NCBI GenBank assembly: GCA_900073065.1
Contig: FJOG01000028.1
Location: 12,132-76,131, forward strand
DNA length: 64,000 bases
Direction of reading: 5' to 3'
From: Phialocephala subalpina
Taxonomy: Eukaryota; Ascomycota; Leotiomycetes; Helotiales; Mollisiaceae
This document shows positions 11,874 through 24,064 of the stretch, piece by piece. Position 1 is the first letter of the stretch. Each line of letters starts with the position of its first letter. Made by a program: the position numbers and the translations under genes. The notes beneath the pieces were generated by a model. That model was not told where the DNA came from, did not search any database, and saw only the letters and a list, made by a program, of their open reading frames with translations.

Positions 11874-11966
11874 GCTACATGCCTGCTATCGCCCAGCTTC
11901 GATACTTAGGCGTGATATCTCTGAGGTATTGCAACGAAGACAAGTCCCAGGGACAGGAAGACTGTT

Positions 11967-14900
11967 ATGGCGCCTTCTGCAACCACCTGGAGCCCAACCG
12001 GGGAGAACAACGGGTCTGAGGGAGCTGTCGACACTCACGCCAATGGCTACACGAGTGGTCTTGCAGCTTCAACCAATACTGCCCACATGGGTACCGATCC
12101 CAATCTTTACACTACTGGGTACACTCATGGATTCACGAATGGTTACATCACAGGCTATGCTCAATCGGAAATGCCAAAGCAGATGCCTATCGCAATCGTG
12201 GGAATGTCCTGCCGCCTGCCTGGAAATGTGAGCACACCGGACGAATTTTGGGAGTTGTGCTCTCGTGCTCGCCACGGATGGACAGAAATCCCAAAGGAGA
12301 GATTCGAGAGTGCCACTTTCCATCATCCAAACCCAGGCAAAGGTGGATGTTTCAACGCCGCTGGTGGCAATTTCTTGAAAGAAGACCTTGGATTATTCGA
12401 TGCGCCATTCTTCAGTCTTACTGCTCAAGAGGCAACTTCTATGGACCCCCAGCAGCGTTTGCTCCTAGAATGCACATTCGAAGCTCTCGAAAGCGCAGGT
12501 ATCCCGAAGCATCAAGTGGTTGGAAAGGATGTCGGTGTTTTCATTGGTGGTTCCTTCTCCGAATACGAATCTCAATTGTTCTCTGATACGGAGACTATTC
12601 CTATGTACCAAGCCACTGGTAAGTACAATCATACCGACCATGAGCTCCCGCGCTAACTTCTTTAGGTTGTGCTTTTGCAATGCAGTCAAACAGAATTTCT
12701 CACTTCTTTGACCTAAAGGGCCCCAGTTTCACGATGGATACTGCCTGTTCTTCGAGTTTGGTTGCTCTACACTTGGCGTGTCAAAGTTTACGGAATGGAG
12801 AGTCCAAGACGGCGATTGTGGGAGGATGCCATCTTAATACGCTGCCTGAATTTTGGGTTTCCATGTCCAAATCACGGTAAGTTACGAGCACTTGACTTAG
12901 AATCTGAAGCTGATAATCAAAGTTTATTTTCAGATGAAGGTCGTTCATTTTCTTTTGACAGTCGAGGTACGGGATACGGTCGTGGTGAGGGTTGTGGTAT
13001 GGTAATCTTGAAGCCTTTGCAGCAAGCTTTACAAGACAACGACACCATCAGATCAGTCATTGTTGGGACTGGGATCAACCAAGATGGCAAGACTCCAGGT
13101 ATCACCATGCCAAATGGAGCTGCACAAGGTATGATCTCCTACTTCTAAGCTATCTTGAGGAAGTGCGGGCGTGGCGGGGTCATGGCTATCACGTGATTGT
13201 ACTGACCTTTTCTACAGAGGAGCTCATGCGATCGGTGTACAGAAGCGCAGGCATAAATCCCAAGGAGACTGGATACGTCGAAGCTCACGGAACTGGCACA
13301 AAAGTTGGCGATCCGATCGAAGCCGCTGCTCTACACAATGTGTTTGGTGAGGACCGGACAGCGCGCAATCCACTTTACATTGGTTCAGTAAAGTCCAACG
13401 TTGGTCATCTAGAAGCAGCTTCAGGTACATACCCTCCTGAAACTGCGAGACACATATTGACTACTCTTTTTAGGCATCATCTCGGTAATCAAGACAGCAA
13501 TGATGCTTGAGCGAGGCTTTATCCTGCCGAATTATGACTTCAAGAAGCCAAACGACAAGATCCCCTTCAGCAAGTGGAATCTCAAGGTATTATTCAATGA
13601 TTCTCACACGTTTCATCTGAGTCTAACTTTGAATAGGTGCCCACTAGCCAACGACCATGGCCGCGGCCGAAGAAATATGCTAGTGTCAACAACTTTGGTT
13701 TCGGCGGCACGAATGCTCATATTGTACTGGAACGCGCCCCTTTCTTGAAGAAATATGAGGGTGATGGCTCACCTGAACAAGCGGTTCAGCTCAGAAAGCT
13801 CTTCGTCCTCTCAGCTAACGACAAGGCTGCCTTGGAGTCCATGATCAAAAAGATCGGCATCTATTTAGAGCAGAGACCAGAGATCTTCCAAAATGATCTC
13901 ATGAGTAATGTCGCATACACCCTTGGACAACGGCGATCTCTCTTGCAATGGAGAGTTGCAATTTCAGCGCCCACATCCTTCGAATTGATCGAGGCACTCA
14001 ACGCTGGCAAACTCGCGCCTGCTAGAGAAACCGAGGCACCGCGAATTGGGTTTATTTTCACTGGTCAGGGCGCACAATGGAACGCGATGGGTCGTGAGCT
14101 CTATGAGCAATATCCAGTGTTCGCTGCTACTGTTAATGCATGTGATAAGTGCTTGGCTGCTTTTGGGGCCTCTTTCTCTCTTGTTTGTAAGTCATACCAC
14201 CCCCTCCAAGACATCCGGAGCTGACTATCTTCGCACAGATGAGCTGAGCAAAGATGCTGAGTCGTCGAACATAAATGATGCCAACATCAGTCAGCCGGCA
14301 TGCACAGCTGTCCAACTGGCTCTGACGGACCTTCTGCGAGCTTGGGGCATATTCCCTAGCGCTGTCACGGGGCACTCAAGTGGTGAGATTGGAGCTGCCT
14401 ATGCTGCTGGAATCCTACCCCTGGATGCCTGTATGGCCATTTCATACTACCGAGGTATGGTGACACTAGATTTGAAGACCAAGTTCTCAAATCTCAAGGG
14501 GTCTATGATGGCTGTTGGTGGTAGCCAGGAAGAGATTGCCCCCCTCATCAAGCAACTCAAGAACCGAGAAGTCAGAATCGCTTGTTTCAACAGCCCGAAG
14601 AGTTTGACGATCTCAGGAGATGAGCCAGCCATTGATGAACTTCAAATTCTGCTGGAGCAAAGGCAGATGTTCAACAGGAAGCTTCAAGTCGATGTTGCAT
14701 ACCACTCACATCATATGCGACTTGTCGCTAGCGAGTACCAGGCATGTCTCCAGTGGCTTGAGCCACCAAAGAACACAGCAGTGAAATTCTACTCCTCCCT
14801 ACTTGGACACGTTGTCGATGGAAGCACCTTACATCCCTCTTACTGGGTCGCAAACCTGACACAAGCTGTACGATTTTCTGAAGCTTTGACGACTATGCTT

Positions 14901-17900
14901 GAGCCCGCAAACGGCCCCAAGACTAGTGTCAATATGCTTATTGAACTTGGTCCTCACTCTGCCTTGGCCGGGCCTGTCAAGCAAATCCTGAAATCGTGCG
15001 GACCGAGCGCGATGAAGGTGCCTTACGCATCCGCTCTCATCAGGAAGAAGGATGCGGTCCAGACTGCCGTCGATTTGGCCGGGACTCTTTTCGTGAAGGG
15101 CGTCAACGTCAATATGGGCGCCGTCAACTTCCCTAAGGCCGGCAAGCCACCAGCATTATTGGTCGACTTGCCAAGATACCCATGGAACCACTCGAACAAA
15201 TACTGGCATGAGGGTCGCATGCAACAGAAACACAAGACCCGAACGACGCCTCGAAATGATATTCTCGGCGTTGAGGCCATCTACTCTAATGATCTTGAGC
15301 CCACTTGGCGGAATATGGTTCGAACTGACGATTTGCCCTGGCTTCGACATCATAAGATCCAATCACTCACCCTCTTCCCCATGTCTGGCTTCGTTGCGAT
15401 GGCTGTTGAAGCGGCATCCCAGCGAGCAGCTGCGAAGGGAGTTCAATTCGATACGTACGAGCTCCGCAACATTGTTGTCAGCACACCACTCATGATCACC
15501 GACGACGATGTTGAGATGACTACTCAACTTCGACCTTATCAGGAAGGAAATCTTGTCTCTTCTGATACCTGGAATGAGTTCAGAATCCACTCCTGGGCTG
15601 CCAACAAAGGATGGACAGAACACTGCAAAGGTCTCGTTGCCGTCAAGGCCACTGATTCAAATGAAGTCGATGGCGCTCGCCTTGCTGAGAAGTCCAGTGC
15701 TTGGCTGCAGTCTACCATCTCAGAGATCTACCGTGCAAGCCTGTCCTCTGTAAACAAAGCAAAGATGTACAACTCTCTGTCCGAATTGGGTGTCGCCTAT
15801 GGCCCGACGTTCCAAGGCATGAACAACTGCCAAGCTACTGGAAACTGTTCTGTCGCAGACATCACAGTTGCAGATACCACGCAAGAAATGCCGCAAGGCT
15901 ACGAAACCAACAACATTATTCATCCAGCGTTCTTGGAACAACTGATTGAGATGTACTGGCCTATTCTTGGAGCAGGTCGGACTTCTGTGGACACTGTGTA
16001 CCTTCCGTCTTCGATTGGACGCTTAACTATCTCCCGCGATATCACGGAGCTCACGAAGAAACCAGGAAACTCTCTTCGAGCATTCTGCAAGGGATCAGTA
16101 CCATCGATGCACCCTAAACCAATCCAGGTCTCAATGTTTGCTACCTCCACAGATAATTCCAGGGAAGCCCTGATTGTCATGGATGACTTGACCATCTCAC
16201 CTATCGTGGAGCGAGATATGTCTTCGGAGAATGAAGCTCACAGAGAGCTTTGTTATAAGCTGGAATGGGAGCCCATATTGCATCCACTCACTCACACCTT
16301 GAAGAATGGAGTCTCACATGGCACTTCCAATGGAATCTCTACCCCAAGTGAGGCTTCCGAGACATCGAATGACAACTCCAATGGTGTTCTTACTCCGGAG
16401 ACCAATGAAACCTCTGTGTCTGGTGAAGGCAGCGAAGTTTCAAGCTTCCCTGACGGCCAAGTTTTGATAGTGCATGGAGAGTCTGAGGCTCAGAAGCTGC
16501 TAGCATCCAAGCTCGCGGATGCCCTCGAGAACTCGATTGGAAGAAGGCCCGAAATTGGCACGCTCGCAGAGGTCAATGCTGACGATAAGCTTTGCCTCTT
16601 CCTTTCAGAGCTTGACAACCCTTTTCTGTCGACTTTAGCCCCTGAACAATTCACATCGCTACAGAAGGTGATCACCACTGCCCAAGGAATTCTATGGGTC
16701 GTGCGTGGTGCATACGAGAATTCAGACAATCCCGATTCTAACATGGTCACTGGCCTGAGCAGAACCATTCGCTCTGAGACTCTCCTCAAGTTCTCAACGC
16801 TAGACTTGGACTCAAAGTCACAATTGTCAGTTGAGGATACCATGGTAGCAATCCTGGATATTTTCAAGGCCGTATTTGGTCCCAAGGCTGAGCCCAATTG
16901 CGAGTTGGAGTTCATGGAGAGACGAGGCGCATTCCTCACCCCACGGATCGTCAACGATCCTGAGATGAACGAGTATGTCCACAAGCAGACTAAAGCATCC
17001 ACCCTTAAGTCCGCGCCTTTCTCTCAAGAGGGTCGGCCGCTGAAGATGACAATCGGGACGCCTGGAGCTTTCGAGACTGTACACTTTGTCGACGATGTTG
17101 CGGCAGAAGAGCCTCTGTCGGAGGATGAGATTGAGGTCGAGGTCAAAGCTATTGGCATGAACGCCAAAGATCTCTCTATTGCTTTGGGACAACTCCCCTC
17201 ATTCGACTTCGGAATCGAGTGCAGCGGTATTGTCACCAAGACTGGAAGCACGACCAGTACTCTTGCTATCGGTGATCGTATCGCCGCTATCTCGCTGTCT
17301 CAAGGCGTCTACTCAACACTCGCCCGCACGAAGTTGAGCCTAGCATTCAAGATCAGAGAAGATATGTCATTCGAGGCGGCAGCTGCAATCCCAATCGCTT
17401 ACTGCACTGCTCTATACGGCCTGGTGACTCTTGGACGACTTGCTGCTGATGAGAGCATCTTGGTTCACGGTGCCGCTAGCACAGCCGGCCAAGCTGCTAC
17501 CTCAATCGCTCAGTCACTCGGTGCCCAAGTGTTCGCAACAGTGGCGAACCTCGAGGAGAAAGAGATCCTCACCAGCGTCTATGGACTTGCTGATGACCGC
17601 ATTTTCTCTACCCACAATGCTTCTTTCGGGCCCGTTATTCGCCAAGACACCAATAGTCAAGGCGTCGACGTCGTGTTCAACTCTACAATCGCAGACTCAG
17701 ACACAATGCGCGAGACGTATAACTGTCTGAGCAGTTTCGGACGATTCGTCGAGGTCGGCAAAGGAGATGCCAGCACCAGATTGGAGACATCGCGAGGTAA
17801 TACGAGCTTTATGTCCGTCGACATTCTGTCCCTGGCTGCTGAACGACCAAAGATCATGCAAAAACTTCTCTTGGATGTATCTGAGCTCCTGAGAGACAGT

Positions 17901-19267
17901 AGCGTGAAGGCAGCGAGTCCCATCACCATCTTCCCCATCTCTGATGTTGAGACGGCACTTAAGGTTCTGCAGAGCGGTAACGCAAATGGCAAGCTTGTCG
18001 TCTCGCCACAGCCCGATGACGAGATCAAGGTATGTCCTTTTCCAACTACTTCTTATGATATTGCTAACATTCTACAGGCAACTCCTTCAAAGAAGCAGAC
18101 CGAGCTACTTCGTCCCGATGCATCTTACATCTTGATTGGCGGTACTGGTGGTCTCGGACGAAGCATGTCAAGATGGATGGTCAGCAAAGGCGCCCGAAAC
18201 ATCGTTCTTGTCTCGAGAAGCGGATCCGCAACCGGCAAAGTCAAGGAGATGATCGACGAGCTGGCTCTTCTCGGCGCCAATGTTGTCGTCCGACGATGTG
18301 ACGTTGCCGACAGTGCTTCAGTGGACAACCTTATCTACAACGAGTTTGTTGGCTTGCCTCCTGTTAAGGGTTTAGTTCACGGCTCCATGGTACTTCGTGT
18401 AAAGTTTCCGATGCCACATATTCAAAGCTGTACTGACATGAATAGGATGTCTTGTTCGAGAAAATGACCTTCGATGAGTACAACTCAGTGATGGAAGGCA
18501 AAGTACGCGGCGCCTGGAACTTCCACAATGCCCTCAAGGACCAACCCCTCGACTTCTTCGTCGCCATCTCTTCTGCTGCCGGCGCAGTAGGTAACAGAGG
18601 TCAAGCCGCCTATTCCGCAGCAAACACGTTCCTCAACGGCTTCGTTCAGTACCGCCTCGCCCGTGGTCTCCCTGCATCATCCCTCGATCTGACCGCTGTC
18701 TCCGATACTGGTCATCTTGCCGAGAACGCGGAACTCGCAGCAGAAGTTATGCGAAATCTCGGAAGCGATACGATTTGTGAAGCTGAAGTCCTCGCCCTCC
18801 TCGGAGCAGCAATCAGCGGTCGTCTCGCTACAGCATGTAACAGCCACACCATCACCGGCATGCGCATCGTCAATCCACCACCATTCTGGACCCCCGACGC
18901 GAAATTCAAGCACCTGCGTCTGGCTGCCGAGGCTATCGCATCCGAAAACTCCAACGGCCAAGCTGTTGCTATATCTTTCAACGCTGCTCTCAAAGCCGCC
19001 AAGTCGCTCGAGGAGGCTCAAGAAGTGGTCTGCAAGGGACTGGTTGATAAGCTGTCGAGTGTGTTGATGCTCGAGGCTGAAGATATGGACATTACGAAAT
19101 CACTTTCGGCATACGCACTGGATTCTTTGGTCGCGATTGAGGTCCGAGGCTTCATCACGAGGGAATTCGAAGCCAATCTGCAGGTTTTGGAGCTGCTGAG
19201 CAGTGGTTCGATCGAGACCCTTGCTAAGGCTATCTGTGGGAAGAGCAAGTTGGTGTCTTTCACCTAG
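11967..19267 (+). CDS. Highly reducing type I polyketide synthase (KS-AT-DH-ER-KR-ACP)
   Basis: Nine exons, 11967-12618, 12666-12876, 12923-13128, 13218-13424, 13474-13586, 13637-14186, 14239-18029, 18078-18398, 18446-19267, total 6873 nt (2290 aa). [16 protein letters not shown], active Cys about 245 (DTACSSS), EAHGTGT and [19 protein letters not shown] and GHSSGE with Ser about 693. DH: His about 1018 in [10 protein letters not shown], with Ser at the usual Gly. A ~290-residue linker follows with no methyltransferase SAM motif. ER from about 1584, nucleotide motif [22 protein letters not shown] near 1927 and [19 protein letters not shown], Ser near 2242. It builds a reduced, probably unmethylated chain and has no thioesterase or reductase domain, so release must be in trans. 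The reading frame is intact. A 59-residue N-terminal leader rich in Thr, Gly and Asn precedes KS. Confidence 0.95.
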
Positions 19268-20185
19268 GACTTGTCGTTTGATTGCGTATTCACTTCGATC
19301 CTCTACTTCTTTCTGAATTATGCCCCGCTTTTGGTACGATAGTTTTTCTTGGTATATTCATCTGGTCTTCTTCGCGGTGGTCGAAGTTGATACATTTTTG
19401 GTAGAGTTTTATGTCTGTATATAGTTTCCTTCGGATGTTATTTTCTACTTCATACTCTGCTTCTTTGATGATCGTTTGGAGAACATATTGTTCTTCTTAC
19501 CCTCGCTTATATATAAGATTCATGTCTAGCATTAGATTTCAATCTAGCATGCATCTGATCTGCTTCGTTCTTCCCCGCTTCACGTGATGCCCCTTTGCTC
19601 GTCACTTGGATCTTCTCTTCGGTGTCGCAGACCATTATCTCTCATATCTCTGGAGCAGCAAATATATCGCTTTCATTTCTTACCCATCGAGAAGTTATGA
19701 TACGTTCTTCGAAGCTCCAGGACATCTTCGTCCACTTCCTCGGCAAGACGGTTGCGTCATGCGGGGGCAGTCCGCTATTTGAGATTGAGCAGCTTTAAGT
19801 TCGTGACTATTGTGCTTAGCAGATTTATAGCGGTGGATCAAACACGCGTTCATGCGAGCTTATTACAGTCAAGCTTTCCTTTATAGCTCAAGTATTTGGA
19901 GGGATGTCCGGGAGTTGGCTCGAGATGATGCTACAGAGCCTGCGATCAACCCAATTTCCCCTCAAACGCACCTGAAGATCTTCAATCTTCCCAGGACTCG
20001 CCATAATTTCTTATAGAAGATTAGAACTACCTTCAAACGCCGAGGTGGCAGCACGAGTGAACTGTATAAACACCTTCCTGCCAGAAGTACTCGTCTTCCT
20101 CACTTGTTTCACTCTCATCATTTGAACCTGCTGTTGAACATCAACTTTAATCTTGGCACAAGAAAAAGATACGTTTTGTGGCATC
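19268..20185. other. PKS 3' flank and intergenic DNA
   Basis: About 0.9 kb of T-rich 3' flank followed by unremarkable sequence. No coherent reading frame, RNA gene or repeat is seen. Confidence 0.5.
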
Positions 20186-20835
20186 ATGTTACCTTCCACG
20201 CCTATCTCAACAGCGCTTCTGATACTATCAACGATAGCCCCACCTCAGCGAACTCAACTTCGCCATCAACCTGCAAGCCTATCCCCACCACAATTTCATC
20301 CCTTCAAAACTGCGTAGCAGCAACTATTCTCGCATCCGGTATAGCTTTTAACATCGCAGATCAACGACAAGAACAATCGGCCCTCTCCACCATCTCCTCC
20401 CTCCTCACCGCCTCCCCAACACCATCCCCCGCCATTTTCTCAGCAGCCAAATCCAACCTCCTCACTTTCGTTAACAACGGAATTGCGATCCGTCAAGCAA
20501 ATTAATTCATCACTCCTCTTGGAAACCCAGCGATTGCAGGATTGGCTGTAGTGGCAAATGCGCAGTTGGAGGAGTTGGGACTGACGTTGAATTTGAGCGG
20601 AACGAGGTGTGCGGATGAGTCGATTGTTAGTGTGCTGGCGACAGATTTTGAGAATAGAATTACGCAGAATGAGAAGAACATGGCTGCAGTGAGTGCTCCC
20701 CGGACTGAGAAAGAAGCGATTTCAGGTGAAGCTGTGGATCTAACGAGAAGCAGGCTACTCAGGGATGCTGGGGGTACCTTTAAGATGACAGCTCGATCAA
20801 AAGTTCACACCAAATACTTTGATATACTACATTAG
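20186..20835 (+). pseudogene. Small secreted/cell-wall protein pseudogene
   Basis: Pieces of one protein are spread over three frames. A signal-peptide-like start at ATG 20186 (MLPSTPISTALLILSTIA) is in frame 2; NFAINLQAYP follows in frame 3; SSLQNCVAATILASGIAFN and the rest are in frame 1 to an in-frame TAA at 20503-20505. Frame 1 then resumes with GNPAIAGLAVVANAQ and a tail ending ITQNEKN near a GTGAGT donor. The parts resemble a family of short secreted fungal proteins with an Ala-rich helical body, which I cannot name. Two frameshifts plus a CAA-to-TAA-type stop mark it as dead. Confidence 0.6.
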
Positions 20836-20959
20836 TCGGGAGGTAATATTATAGAGTGTTTTCAAACAACAAAGTTCAAAGTCCTACCTAGCTTCAAACA
20901 ATCATGAGCTCGAAAGAATGAAGAGAACAAAGTTTAACTTTCTAAGTAAGCCAAGCACG

Positions 20960-22376
20960 GAACAGTGAACTGATAATTGGAAAGACGCCGTGTATAGCGG
21001 CAATAGCTCCGATATTAGAAACGCAAAACGACCCATCGCTGAAGAGAACCCAGTCTTTACGAAACTTCTTAGCACATTCCAATTGTTGAAGAGGAAGATT
21101 GACTTACTCGTCCAAAAGTACCAGGCGATGGCAAAGACAGCCATAGACATAAATCTAGTTCCAGCCACCCAGCCTCTCCCCAGTCTCCCATTCCATCTGA
21201 TGAACGCTACAAGAACGAACAAGTCGACGACAGAGAAAGGGAGATACATGAGTGGGGCCAAAGTAAACCCTGCCAGTCACGAACTATTCCCATAGGGCTC
21301 AACGTGACCATAGCCAAACCCCGCATCATCACATGCGCTGGCGTTTTTCACATGTGCTTCCAGAAACCACGCTGCGATTGGGATGCTCAGGATATTCAGA
21401 ATATCATTGGTGAACACAGCGTCAGCGGTACTGCGCTTGTATTGCTTGCCGAAGAAACTGTAGAGGAGCATGACCCCCAAAAGAATGCGAGGACGCATGA
21501 GCCAGAGCAGAATCACATTCTCTCAATTGGCCGGATATCCACCAGCACGTATAATAGCCGCGGTTGCCACATCTTGTACGATATGTAAAAGGGCTGTGCT
21601 GAGTCTGCTGAGGGGACCCCAGGAGCATTGGGATGTTTCGGATCTTGCCGAAATTTCAGTCTAGTTTGAACGGAAAGCCGGCTCGAAAGGATGTTGAGCG
21701 CGAAGGAGATAATATTGGAGATGATGAATGGTATGAGAAGAACTGCTGGCGAGGCGCAGGTCGTGCTTGAAATAGGGGCGGAGAAGCCATTTGGGATGCA
21801 TGTTACGGTAGGCCGAGGTGAGTTCGTAGCAGTCTCTAAAATAGATACAGACGTAGATTGATCGGTGCAAGAGTATGAATAAGTCGCGTAGTATGCGTAC
21901 TCTGTAGTTTGCAACATATAGACAGCACATTGGCTCTGGCTACCGGTACTGTTGACAGCTGTTAGCGGACATGTCAAGATAGAAGCTGTAACAAAATCAT
22001 ACCATCGTAGGCATTTTGAGGAGGCCCAAGAACAAGAAGAGGTTTCTGTAGCGGCGTAGCAGGTATGGTAGTCGCTGACACAGCTTTGGTCATTACAGCA
22101 TGCGAAATCTGAGGCCCAGGCTTGGAAGGAGGAAGAGCAGGAATATCCAGACGCGCAGACAAGAGGTATCCTAGAAGCGATTAGCAAAATGATTACGGGA
22201 ATCGTATTGTACGCACTGTAGTCCCCATCAGTGTAGCCGCAAGTTTGAGTTCCGCTGGGTTGCCTTGGTTTGAGCAACGGGGCTGGAGTAATGAGTGAGA
22301 GGGCAGCATCGTCCACGGGAGTGGCGGCTATGGCTGTAAGCAAAAGTAGAAAAAGGGTCAACTGGACAAACAGCAT
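20960..22376 (-). pseudogene. Secreted/membrane protein pseudogene with lesions
   Basis: Minus-strand gene starting at ATG 22376 with a signal peptide (MLFVQLTLFLLLLTAIA), a Cys-rich extracellular segment (GYSCSS, FACCNDQSC, TCYAATETSSCS) and several membrane helices (LLIPFIISNIISFALNI; PRILLGVMLLYSFFG; LPFSVVDLFVLVAF). A 46 bp intron (22171-22216) restores the N-terminal frame. Coherent protein then jumps frame near 21519-21524, where an extra GA dinucleotide appears in a GAGAGA run, and meets TGA at 21277-21279 before continuing in frame. The family is a fungal membrane protein I do not recognise. The lesions could include a sequencing error, but the stop and shift together suggest loss of function. 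Confidence 0.55.
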
Positions 22377-23173
22377 GACGTATGCCGCAGGATAGGCTGA
22401 TCTAGGAGTCACCCAGTCGAAGGAAAATATATCAAAAGGTTCTTCTTCGAGGCCTAGGATGTGGTGAGAAGATATATGGGGAGTCGGCGGGGTCCCTCAG
22501 AGATGGACGACCTGAACAGACCCTGGAAAAAGAATCAATAGGCATTGTTAAAATAGAAACATTGTACTACGATATAATTTTGTAGCTGGACGCCATGTTG
22601 CCCAAGTATCATTTGAAATTTGGAGCTGAAGCCAATCGCTGCAACTCTTCCCGTGTCTTGGCTTAACTTCCTCGCCTTCACATGAGAAAAAGGGCGTCCC
22701 GAGAAGTTACGCCAAGAAACTGCATGAAATCGAGAACATAGAGAACAATTGTACGAATTGATTGAAAGCTTAAGTTAAAAAAGGAAAACGGTAGGCGAAT
22801 TTTTACACTCAGCGTAGTTGAAGCACTGCGTCAACAGGAGTGGGTTTGTAGAACTGGGAGAACTTTTGAAGTTCATAATACCAGATCCGGGTGAAAGCTT
22901 GTTCTCGTAGATATGAGTGAGAAGAAATCCAGGTTGAGTTGGGTACCTTCTTCAGTGTGGAAGTTGGAGAGTGGTATTGTTTGAAGTGTATATATCTGTA
23001 GCAAGGAAGGAGCGTGCGTCGAGGCTTAGCGGGCTTTCCGGAAGCCATTCCAAATCCTCCTTCTCTCCTTTCAACCTTTCCCAATCCTCTCTAACAGATA
23101 ATCTTCAATGAGGCATCGTGTTTATATGATTCGGAGGTTCGTTGAAGTGCTACCTCAGATTATAGAACTCGAA
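22377..23173. other. Intergenic DNA
   Basis: About 0.8 kb, including the promoter side of the broken membrane-protein gene and the 3' side of the next hypothetical gene. A 91-codon minus frame at 22809-23084 has no recognisable features and is not called. Confidence 0.45.
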
Positions 23174-24064
23174 TCATAATTTCGATTTCGCCTTCCAGTC
23201 CTCAACCTTGCTCCCGGCTTCCAGTTCATCCTCGACTTCCTCGAATTTGCCATCTCTCGCATTTCCATCTTCCGTGCTTTCGTCTTCGCGAGTCAATATC
23301 GCTCCTTCCGCATTTGCTTCCACTTGCGCCTTTGTTAATTCTGTCACATCCCCATGTCTGACCTTGACTCCTTCCTGTTTCTCGACATACAATTTCACGA
23401 GCGCACCGATCCCCTGTTCACCCTTCTTGTGGCCAGCCCTGCCTTCTCCTGCGCTTCCACTCTGCAAGTACGCAAACGCACCTTCCTCAACAGCATCCCA
23501 AACAACCGCTTGGATCACGCTCTCCGTCCCTTCACCAAATCCACAGATCCACATGGCAGGCGAAGATTTGCTTGAGAAGATGGAGATGAGACAACCACCA
23601 ACGATCCATAACACCTCGAGGCCGTACTCCTGAATCCAAGGACGCACTTCATCGCTCATGTCGGACAAACTCAAGGCGACATATTCGAGCCTGGCTTTTA
23701 GGTCTTCACATCCCAAACCCTCCAACGCCACGATCTGGTCCTTCAGCTTCGTTCGAACCCATTCCTCGACAGCCGAGGGCACGATAAACCCAGGCACAGA
23801 AACAGTTGTCAAATTCCATGGATGATCTTGGATCCGAGCGGTTGTTGATGTGGGGAGTTTGAAGAACGCGGAGCTCAGGCAAGTCAGTCCTGCTGAAAGT
23901 TGAGGCCCGAGCGACCCGGGACTCTTGTTGGTGTTGAACACATCTCTTAATTCTCGAAGGGGTGGGGTAACTTTGACGAGCAGTTGTGTGTTGAGGTCTG
24001 ATGTTATGGCCGGATATGATCTTCTCTGTGGACCGATTGCTGTTCCTGGTCTCCAACGTGGCAT
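23174..24064 (-). CDS. Hypothetical protein, 296 aa
   Basis: An uninterrupted single-exon frame from ATG 24064 (MPRWRPGTAIG). Composition is protein-like: a helical middle (EEWVRTKLKDQIVALEGLG, DMSDEVRPWIQEYG), one hydrophobic stretch (LEVLWIVGGCLISIF), a Gly-rich segment and an acidic C-terminus (KFEEVEDELEAGSK) ending WKAKSKL. No catalytic motif or domain is recognised. It is flanked by pseudogenes on both sides but shows no lesion itself. The start is the first in-frame ATG; a spliced upstream exon cannot be excluded. Confidence 0.5.
   Translation of the reverse strand: MPRWRPGTAIGPQRRSYPAITSDLNTQLLVKVTPPLRELRDVFNTNKSPGSLGPQLSAGLTCLSSAFFKLPTSTTARIQDHPWNLTTVSVPGFIVPSAVEEWVRTKLKDQIVALEGLGCEDLKARLEYVALSLSDMSDEVRPWIQEYGLEVLWIVGGCLISIFSSKSSPAMWICGFGEGTESVIQAVVWDAVEEGAFAYLQSGSAGEGRAGHKKGEQGIGALVKLYVEKQEGVKVRHGDVTELTKAQVEANAEGAILTREDESTEDGNARDGKFEEVEDELEAGSKVEDWKAKSKL

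Larger units (their letters stand above)
9947..11966. other. Divergent promoter region, hydrolase / HR-PKS
   Basis: Two kilobases separate the divergent hydrolase and PKS starts. Short frames occur (9986-10498 plus; 11314-11691 minus, starting at TTG) but none has recognisable family features. A 28-codon frame begins at ATG 10953 after a leader-like stretch. The stretch holds several GACCGATC-type elements (10438-10651) and a TATA box close to the PKS start, so it is best read as regulatory DNA. Confidence 0.5.

Noticed and set aside
22809..23084. 91-codon minus frame
   Set aside because: No motif, no splice structure and low-complexity composition.
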